Below are positions 56,876 to 64,000 of a stretch of DNA of 64,000 nucleotides, one piece after another. Numbering within the stretch: position 1 is the stretch's first letter; each line of letters starts with the position of its first letter. Under the pieces are notes generated by a model. It saw only the letters and a program-made list of their open reading frames with translations. It was not told the DNA's origin and ran no database searches. The position numbers were made by a program, and so were the translations under genes. Source of the stretch: Paraphysoderma sedebokerense (lineage: Eukaryota > Blastocladiomycota > Physodermatomycetes > Physodermatales > Physodermataceae); assembly GCA_025602915.1 (NCBI GenBank), contig JAHLJZ010000029.1, positions 124,001 through 188,000 of the forward strand. The letters are read 5' to 3'.

Positions 56876-58679
56876 ATGGCTAGTTCTGTCAGGATCCCCA
56901 TAGCCTCTTTAAGATGCACCTTTTTAAAAATTTCTGTCCATTCTATCAAATCCCCGAACTGTTTTGCTTCAATTAGATTAAACCGACCATACTCAACCCA
57001 TGGTACAATTGATGAATTGTGTTTAACTTGTGTACTTCGGTGTCATTGATAGTTCTTCTTCAAGGTAGTTCTCCTACGTTCAGAATTACGCCGAAGTTAG
57101 AGGAGAAACTTTCTTTGATACGATCGAAATATGAAAATATAGCCGAGACGCTTTCGCTGGTATTCTTTTGTGTTTCATGTGTTCGTACGAGACAGTTGTC
57201 TTACGCGTTACTTTAGCCTTCAATTTCCTCCGCGAATATTGCTAGTCTCTCTCGGGAACTAAATGAGTTGGAACCCATCGTCTTGGCTTTCTCTAAGCTA
57301 GAGAAGGCTCGCAAGGTGTGTTCTCGCACATTCATCAGTTGACCGTCAATTTATTCTAATATGTAGTGTATTCGTTAATTCAGGACCTTTTAGAGATTCA
57401 AAGTTTGAAAAAATCTTCTGATCCAGAAATGACGGCCATGGCTGAAGCAGAGGAAAAGGATGTGAAACTATCGCTGAATTCTTTGGAGCTGGACATCGCG
57501 AAGCTTTTGATACCCAAAGACACTGCCGATGAAGGCAATGCAGTCATTGAAATAAGAGCTGGTATGAGCTCAGATTTATCGTAAGTGCTCTAATATATGT
57601 CTGACACAGCCCATTGTGAACCTAGGTGCTGGTGGCTCAGAGGCAGCTCTGTTTGCCGAGGAATTACTGGAGATGTATGAGAGATTTTCTCAGTGGCAGG
57701 ATTGGCGATTCGAACTGATTCATGCTTCTCAATTGGATTCTGGTCGTGGAATAAAGGTTTGTTATTTTTTCCTTATAGTCGGTTATAGTCGAAGTCACCT
57801 TATGTGCTGGAATGCAGGAAGCAATGGCGGCTATTTCTGGCGCTGGTGTATTCAGAAAGCTGAAACTTGAATCCGGCGTGCACAGGTATGCACACAGTGA
57901 AAGATTTCATGGAGGTTCGGTCACAATTATTAACAGTACTCCATCCCAAGAGTACAACGAGTTCCCGAAACAGAATCCCAAGGACGTTTACACACTTCCA
58001 CGGTTACAGTTGCCATACTTCCAGAGCCACAAGATGTTAATACTATTTCTATTTCATGTGATGTGTTCAGTGCTAAATTTGGAATAACTCTCCCCTCTTT
58101 CAGGTCGATATAAATATTGCGGAAAAAGATTTGCGAATAGATGTGTACAGAGCTTCGGGAGCTGGTGGGCAGCATGTAAATCGAACAGAATCAGCTGTTA
58201 GGATCACGCACATTCCTTCAGGGATAGTGGTCGCTATCCAAGATGAGCGAAGCCAGCATAAGGTTTTTGTTTACTTTTACGTCCGAGCTATTGAATGGAT
58301 TCCAATGATTTTTCTTGACAGAATAAAGCAAAGGCAATGAAACTATTGCGTGCGCGATTATATGATCTCGAGCGAAAGAAATTGCAGACAGAACGACGAG
58401 ATACCAGGCGGAAGCAAATTGGTACCGGAGATCGTAGTGAACGGATCCGAACTTACAATTTCCCTCAAGGACGAGTGACTGGTACGATGAAGCGAAAAGA
58501 TATTTCTTGTTCTCCCTCGCACATTCTTTGTTTGCTGACGTCCTTCCGTTTCAGATCATCGGATATCCTACACGCTCCACAATATTGAGGATGTGATGAA
58601 TGGACAATCGTTGGGGGATGTCATAAATGAATTACTTTTGCAATCAGAAATTGAAGAATTAGCTCGGTTAGAAGATTAG
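56876..58679 (+). CDS. MRF1: Mitochondrial peptide chain release factor 1
   Basis: A class-I release factor that ends translation at UAA/UAG in mitochondria. ATG 56876 begins a textbook mitochondrial targeting sequence ([20 protein letters not shown], later RLNRPYSTH, a likely processing site), split from the body by an intron of 62 bases (57003-57064). The body reads [40 protein letters not shown], then [19 protein letters not shown]. Domain 2 has [20 protein letters not shown], restored by removing an intron (about 57885-57950), with PET at the PxT tripeptide position that reads the stop codon. The peptidyl-hydrolysis motif is [18 protein letters not shown] (GGQ codons at 58164-58172). Then [20 protein letters not shown] and [15 protein letters not shown] close the family signature. 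All functional motifs are intact. About nine introns. Confidence 0.93.
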
Positions 58680-58750
58680 TTTGCTAAACTATCCATTTCA
58701 ATGTTATATACGCTCTTTAAATTATATCTTATTTATTGTTTCAAGTTGTT

Positions 58751-59323
58751 TCAAAAATTCAACAAGGCATGCCGATGCATTGATTTTATTATTTGTTTGT
58801 GGGGTCTTTTATTTTCTCCAAGATGAGCAAAGTCATCTATGCTAGAAGTTGGTATTCCAGGATTCAATTGTGTCAGGCGAACAACAAAAGAAACCTGTAG
58901 CAGACACTCTATTTGAATGAGCACATTAATTATTATTACTCGTTTCGCGTATAATTCACACATATATTTCTTCCCTTCGGGAGTCGTCAAATCCGCAGAT
59001 TTCTCAATTAAAATAAAAACCCGGTTCTCTTTATGAGATATGTTTGGATGATTGACCAACTTCCATCGATCTTTTTCCTGTAATTGATTGGTCTCGTCTT
59101 CTATTATTTTGTTCAATCTTGCAGGTGCTCCTCCACCTTTGAAGTATTTGCTATCCTCTTCTTGTGGGACTCGGTCACTTTTGGTTTTCACTTCTTCTAA
59201 GCTTGACAAAAAACGTTGAACGTACGGGTGACAAAGCACCGAAATGTGACTGAATTCGCAAACAACTGCCCGCAAAGTGATAAAAGTGTGAAAAACAGAA
59301 TGCATGGAGAAAATATCGAACAT
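58751..59323 (-). CDS. Unknown protein, 190 residues (possibly one exon of a longer gene)
   Basis: Not recognised. From ATG 59323 (MFDIFSMHSVFHTFITLRAV) the protein reads FSHISVLCHPYVQRFLSSLE, then a polar stretch EVKTKSDRVPQEEDSKYFKG, GGAPARLNKIIEDETNQLQE, DRWKLVNHPNISHKENRVFI, then LIEKSADLTTPEGKKYMCEL and INVLIQIECLLQVSFVVRL. Mixed hydrophobic and charged segments look like a folded helical protein rather than chance. The 3' end is 72 bases from the release factor stop on the other strand. Further exons upstream in the AT-rich region cannot be excluded. Confidence 0.5.
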   Translation of the reverse strand: MFDIFSMHSVFHTFITLRAVVCEFSHISVLCHPYVQRFLSSLEEVKTKSDRVPQEEDSKYFKGGGAPARLNKIIEDETNQLQEKDRWKLVNHPNISHKENRVFILIEKSADLTTPEGKKYMCELYAKRVIIINVLIQIECLLQVSFVVRLTQLNPGIPTSSIDDFAHLGENKRPHKQIIKSMHRHALLNF

Positions 59324-61279
59324 TACGCCGTGGATGCAACAGCAGAACTGATGGTTCTAATATTACAGTCATTGTGATAGATTTCAAATATATTTCTTGT
59401 GATTGATCTACTCAAATCTGACAATTATTTATCATCCCTCATATAATATACATATTAGATTAACTTCTACTCTGATATTATTTTGTATTTATAAGTATTT
59501 CATTCCAGCTACAAGGATTTTTTTCACCTTCCCGGTTTGCAGGCTTTTTGCAATCATCATATACCTTGAGTTCATATTTTTGATTTTTGTTTTTTATATT
59601 TCATTCCTGATAATAGATAGGCGGCACTTTTAATGCATAATTTGATACTCAAAATGTAATGATAGAAGTTTTACTTTATGTTTTCCTTCCTCCCAGTAAT
59701 AACTTGCCATAAAAGTTATGAGACAACCAACGCATGCCAAGCCAATTGAATATCAACACATACAACACAATACCACAATTAAGCCACGTAACACATGAAC
59801 AATATCAAAAATGAAAAATAATCAGATCTACAATTGGCAACAGGATCAAGATCAATTCCATTGTCGCGAGGACTGCTTGTTAGGGATTTAAAATCTTGTA
59901 GAAAGATTTTATTAAGGCAGTTACCGGGATTGGTAGGCTTCAATTCAAAGTAATAATAAATTCGTCATCAAATATACAAATAAATGAATATAAATCCACC
60001 AGTAAAACCCCTCTCATTCATTACTTAATAAAAGAAAGTTACCTTCAATACAAAGTGATAATAAATTGTACTGAAGACCTTCTCCTCTAGAATAGTTATA
60101 CCATTTTCCATCACGTCAATGTGTACCACTTAATTACTACCAAATTACCGTTTCCGGGTATGTCTACCAAAAACATTAGATACTCTTTCAATCCTCCTGA
60201 AAATGACCCATCTCCTTTCTAAACTGTCTAACACTTCCATAGATTCCAGAGTCGAGATCCTTCTCTACTACTCTCAGTGATTCTTCACGACACCATTCTT
60301 TCGTTAAAAATCATTCGAGATTCGAGGATTGCGAACAATACATAACTTTTTTGTTAAGCTTCTGTCTCAGCAATGATGTCACCTACAGCACAACAGCCGT
60401 CTCGTGCTCAGACAGCAGTTCAAATATATAATATGGGATATCAGGTGAATGGCTAAAATATCGTAAAGATACAGGTAGCACTCTTTCTGTATTGTGAATT
60501 TTGCTATTTCATAACATACACGCAGCTCAGGATCCAGTGATATCCCGACGGCGTCTCGTGGATGTCTTCAGGACATCCTGCCGCGATGCAGTGCACATTT
60601 CAGGGACATTCTCACAAGAAATGTCTCGTGACCATCTTCCTCAAAGTATGTCTCCGTGGCATCTTGCCGACCATATCTTTTATATATGCTTCGCGACCTC
60701 CCCGTCACTATTAGTATCCGCAAGGCGTTCTGGGTCAGGACCTTACTTTGATATCTGTGGCAAATATTTTTTCTAATAAAAATTGACTGAAGATCTGCAC
60801 TTACGGTAATTCATCATTAATTCATTCGTAATACGTCCGTATGACCACAGGGTGTTACACCTCTATGGGTACAAAAATTTAGCTTATATTAGGCGTCGTT
60901 GTCGGAAAGAAGGATATCTGGGGGATCCTTTCCTTCTGGGGAATATGGATTTATTTCCAATAGGCGATATATCGAAGAGTGAAGTTACGCAATTCGGATA
61001 TAATAGGTTGTATTTTGCAATACATAATGATTAATAAAATCATAGTCATAAAGGTTTGTAAGTTATAATTCATAGTTGATTCGTTAATGTTTCTTTCTTT
61101 CCTTCCCTATAAATACCAAACTTCATACAAAATAATGAAAGACTGAACACATGTCACGAATATCAAATACAGAAAATACTACATTCGAAATACATAACAC
61201 ATGCTAACAATATCAAACATTACAATTTACTTTAGTAATACGAATCAAAACAATTACATTTCTTTCCAACAAACAATCG
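59324..61279. other. AT-rich, gene-poor region with a small GC-richer island, ending at the duplication junction
   Basis: About 1.95 kb. Two imperfect copies of a CTTCAAT(T/A)CAAAGTAATAATAAATT-like sequence lie near 59938 and 60043. A loosely similar pair containing AACACATG-AACAATATCAAA sits near 59783 and 61196. A 27-codon frame from ATG 60373 (MMSPTAQQPSRAQTAVQIYN) ends next to a possible GT donor and could be a first exon, but no continuation was found. The stretch 60530-60720 is distinctly GC-richer than its surroundings. No gene is supported. Confidence 0.45.
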
Positions 61280-62045
61280 TGAGCGTTCCGATGATGACGG
61301 TGTACAAAAAGGAACGACGAACCAGAAAATGAAGTCATCAATTGATTCTGCCTACTCGTCGAGATCTCATTCGAGGAATCGAATATTGCATTCTAAGTCG
61401 ACAGATCGCCATTACGGTGAACATTTGAATGAGGGCGACCTTGAGTACGCTGCCCAAGCGATATCAAACGTCCAGAGCAAACAGTACCTCTGCAGTCCGG
61501 ATGTTATCATTGACCATCTTTTTCCCGTCACCACTTTGCAACAGACGAAATATCATCCTCCAAAATCACGACATGCGTCATGTGCTCAGTTAGACTTCTT
61601 GTCAAGTTCTTTCGATCCTAAATTCGCGTTGTCAAACCCAGAAAAAGTCCATTATCCTGTCGATGAATTCCCTCTTTTCGATAATTTCAATCAGTTTCAA
61701 GGCAGGGTATGGATCCACGGGAGGTTTGGTGAATGGGTCAACACCGTTCTATCTGAGAAACAGCCGGAAAAGTCGGCACAAAAATCTACCTCCAATTCTG
61801 GTGACCAGATAACATGGGGTGAATGGGTTGCTTTCATTCAAGATCAGGTTGATCCGGCCGTTCGCAAGAATAATAAAGAAATGCTGAAACTGAGGTTGCG
61901 GGAGGAACAAGAGAAGGAAAAAGAAAGAGAGCGGGAACGAAAGATCAACAGAGAGAAAGAGAAAGTGGAACGATTGAAAAGAATGGAAGCTGAGGTGATG
62001 AAGGCGAAAGGCGCGAAAGTGAGTGTACAGGGCAAAGGTTCGTAA
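61280..62045 (+). pseudogene. 5'-truncated copy of the SR-rich gene
   Basis: Holds the last 254 codons of the 756-codon gene, beginning inside ERSDDDG. The frame stays open leftwards to a TAA at about 61236-61238 without an ATG. The first ATG is 61329, which would give a 238-residue protein with the whole C-terminal domain and coiled coil but without the RS-rich half. No TATA-like element is evident just upstream. It may be silent, or may make a protein of the domain alone. Confidence 0.8.
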
Positions 62046-62091
62046 ATTTCATCATGGAACTGAAATTGATGGATGAACATTTTCTCACTAA

Positions 62092-63562
62092 ATGTTTTCC
62101 CAAATCGGTGCATCAGTGGAACGAAAGCGGGCCATTTTCCACCAGCAAATGCTATCTTCCTCTTACAACCACGTTCAGCACATAGCGAGTGAGTGTTCTA
62201 TTTACGTTATCTTCACCGCGCGCTCGGTCTAATCGACTCTATCAATTTAGAATTGTCTTCGAGCGGACCGTTATCCACTTTGTACAAAGCATATGATTTG
62301 AATATTCCCATTCGTGTATATATTCGAAAAATCAACGGAGTAAGAGGCATTATGACAGGATATCTCAAAGCATTTGACAAGCACATGAATCTTGTTTGTA
62401 GCTTACATTTATCTTCTACTGCTTCAGAAAGTAGAAACTAATGTCTTGATTGTTTTCGCATCAGATATTATCGAATGTTGTGGAAACGTATACCACCGTG
62501 GAGACTTTGCCTATTCTCAATGACTTGAAACCGAAGACTAAAACTACTCAGTCTATCACTGCCCGTTCAACGAAAACCAATTTGTTAGAGGAGTCGACAG
62601 GTGCGATGTGTGACGGTCACAAAATTACAAACCGCATGCTTGCTTTGAAACCTGAGCAAGCGCCAAGTTGTGGTTATAAAACACTGACTGATTCGAAGTC
62701 TGATCAACAAAATGTCACTTCTGACCGAAATCCCCAACTTTCTCAGTCATCTCATACTGGTAGTCAATCCACGAGAGCCACCCATCCTCCCAGAACACAT
62801 GACTTTTTTGATTCTCTTGAAGATATAGAATCCTTCGATGCCATGGCACTGATTGATGAGTTCTTTGATCCTTCGCAATCTGCTAGAGCGACGTTAGCGC
62901 CGCCCCCTTCTCCCGTCGATTTTCCTCCCCGGTCCGGGTTAAACAACGATATAAATTTAATATCAGAATCAGTAGATAAGGTCGAAATGTACGCTCGTCT
63001 GACCGACGCGTCGTTACGAACTGACGAAGAAATGGATCATGATGCGAGCTCCTCAAACCAATCTGTGAAACATGTAAATCCAAAGAATCGTCAAAAACGT
63101 TTAAAAAGGCGAAAAAGATTCAAGCAAAAGAGAGAAACTCGAATCAGAGAATGTATTCAGTCCGTTGGCGGTGTCTATGGCCTTCCTGGGGCTAAAATAA
63201 ACGGTTCTGGGTGTACTGAGGAGGGTCTTCATAAACGCAATTCCTCGACAAACATTATACAAAGGGATACCGAAGCCGTCGCCGACCCCAATGAACTCTC
63301 ATGCTCCGCCGTAATTCCAGTTATTCCAAGTGTACCGATACGTCAAGCCTTACTCTCTCATACTGCGATGGAAATATCTCCGTTCACCATTCTACAATCC
63401 ACTTCAACCAGTCATAAAGAAGGAACGGCCATATCAGCAAAGCATGAGATGCCGATTGACAATGTAGCGATAAAGGAAGTGCCTGTGACTTATACTAGAC
63501 AACTCAACCAGGTGTATGTCATGGGACGTCAGGTGGTATTGGTGGCTCTAATAGAGACCTAG
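62092..63562 (+). CDS. LSM11: LSM11 (U7 snRNP Sm-like protein), copy 2
   Basis: Base-for-base copy of the LSM11 gene at 49547-51017 as far as I can compare, with the same three exons (62092-62188, 62251-62393, 62465-63562), both Sm motifs intact and the same spacer. Because the upstream DNA differs beyond 61280, copy 2 keeps the native 46-base spacer and about 810 bases of native upstream sequence but not the promoter of the SR-rich gene. If the duplication is real it would double LSM11 dosage only if a promoter lies within that retained stretch. Confidence 0.8.
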
Positions 63563-63959
63563 AAGTTTGGCTCTCTCTCATGGTATATAGTTGATCTTCA
63601 AGCCTTCTACTGTTTATGTGAAACAAATGTCTTGTATATGGAAGAGTAAACCCGAAAAGCGGGAATTTAAACATATAACATATAAAGATGTAAATTGTGA
63701 AAATCCAATACTGTATATAATGTATCTGATGTACATTTAAAACCACAATCATAATCCCATTCTCAATTTCCTTCTCCTCTTGTTTAATAAGCCTTGCCGG
63801 CCAAATTTCTAGGGTGGAAAAACGCATCCAGGGCTGCTGGCGTGAAGTCATATTGATGGCTGGGGGTAAACTTTCGTTCTTATTGAGGACAGTTTAATAA
63901 ATACTTATATATACATTTTTTTCCATTTTCAGAGGGCAACGTAAGGCCAAGGCAACCTT

Positions 63960-64000
63960 TTATCCTAATAGACTCATATTTTCATCAGTCTTGTCATCGA
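63960..64000 (-). CDS. Rab GAP (TBC1D8/9-like) copy 2, 3' end only
   Basis: The last codons, ending [13 protein letters not shown]-stop, identical to 51415-51455. The gene continues past the window edge, so whether the second copy is whole cannot be seen. Confidence 0.75.
   Translation of the reverse strand, partial: DDKTDENMSLLG

Larger units (their letters stand above)
61280..64000. repeat. Segmental duplication of 48735-51455
   Basis: From 61280 to the window end every base I compared equals the sequence 12,545 positions earlier, including introns, intergenic DNA, both strands' open frames and the 3' UTRs. The left edge is sharp: T-GAGCGTTCC is shared, the base before it is not, and the neighbouring sequences are unrelated. 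The right edge lies beyond the window. The copied part holds the 3' third of the SR-rich gene, all of LSM11 and the last codons of the Rab GAP. Confidence 0.93.

Noticed and set aside
60373-60456. 27-codon frame MMSPTAQQPSRAQTAVQIYN... with a possible donor
   Set aside because: Looks like a first exon but no acceptor with a continuing frame was found within the next kilobase.
60501-60776. 91-codon frame over the GC-richer island
   Set aside because: Low similarity to anything recognised and no start context or splice partners; the composition shift may be real but does not show coding.
1-64000. Virus-like, LTR or other capsid-bearing elements, and autonomous DNA transposons or LINEs
   Set aside because: No reverse transcriptase, integrase, transposase, capsid or envelope motif was seen in any frame.

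Overview
The window reads as nuclear DNA of a flagellated (zoosporic) early-diverging fungus or a close relative on the fungal side of the opisthokonts. Genes are compact, spliced with mostly 30-150 nt GT-AG introns, and moderately AT-rich. The set mixes fungal-type housekeeping genes (TAP42, YIH1/IMPACT, ARP5, THOC5, LMBRD2, a mitochondrial release factor) with genes that most filamentous fungi and yeasts lack: ARMC3 (cilium-associated), a BRD7/BRD9-type bromodomain protein and LSM11 (U7 snRNP). The species cannot be named from sequence alone. I see no virus-like element, LTR element, CRISPR array, rRNA or tRNA.

Layout. 0-5.7 kb: BRD7/BRD9-like protein, then a LARP7/Pof8-like RRM protein. 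5.8-9.5 kb (-): ARMC3. 10.2-20.2 kb (+): ARP5, THOC5, LMBRD2. 20.4-21.4 kb (-): YIH1/IMPACT. 22.0-26.9 kb (+): a tandem pair of cytochrome P450 genes with micro-exons. 27.0-36.6 kb (-): an unknown K/R/S-rich protein, a possible secreted protein, an unknown coiled-coil protein, a lipocalin, a LEA-2-type membrane protein and an NmrA-like protein. 36.9-40.3 kb (+): a small four-helix membrane protein and an unknown acidic protein. 40.7-44.1 kb: TAP42 (-) and a membrane-anchored short-chain dehydrogenase (+) diverge from a purine-rich promoter. 44.5-46.5 kb: a ~186-bp satellite with arms in opposite orientation. 47.2-51.0 kb (+): an SR-rich protein of unknown function immediately followed by LSM11. 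51.4-56.1 kb (-): a GRAM-TBC-EF-hand Rab GAP. 56.9-58.7 kb (+): mitochondrial RF1. 58.75-59.3 kb (-): an unknown gene. 59.3-61.3 kb: AT-rich, gene-poor. 61.28-64.0 kb: an apparently exact second copy of 48,735-51,455, holding a 5'-truncated SR gene, a whole second LSM11 and the last codons of the Rab GAP.

Themes. Several genes act in nuclear RNA or chromatin work (BRD7/9, LARP7/Pof8, ARP5, THOC5, SR-rich protein, LSM11); others in membrane traffic and lipid or redox metabolism (LMBRD2, GRAM-TBC, P450s, SDR, lipocalin). Eukaryotic genes like these are not operons, so neighbourhood says little, except for the 46-bp spacing between the SR-rich gene and LSM11. The most notable items are the LSM11 gene and its duplication, the inverted satellite, the 8/9-nt P450 exons and the La-motif-less LARP7/Pof8-like gene. 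Intron boundaries given here were fitted by eye from reading frame, GT-AG rules and family motifs, and were not confirmed by transcripts.
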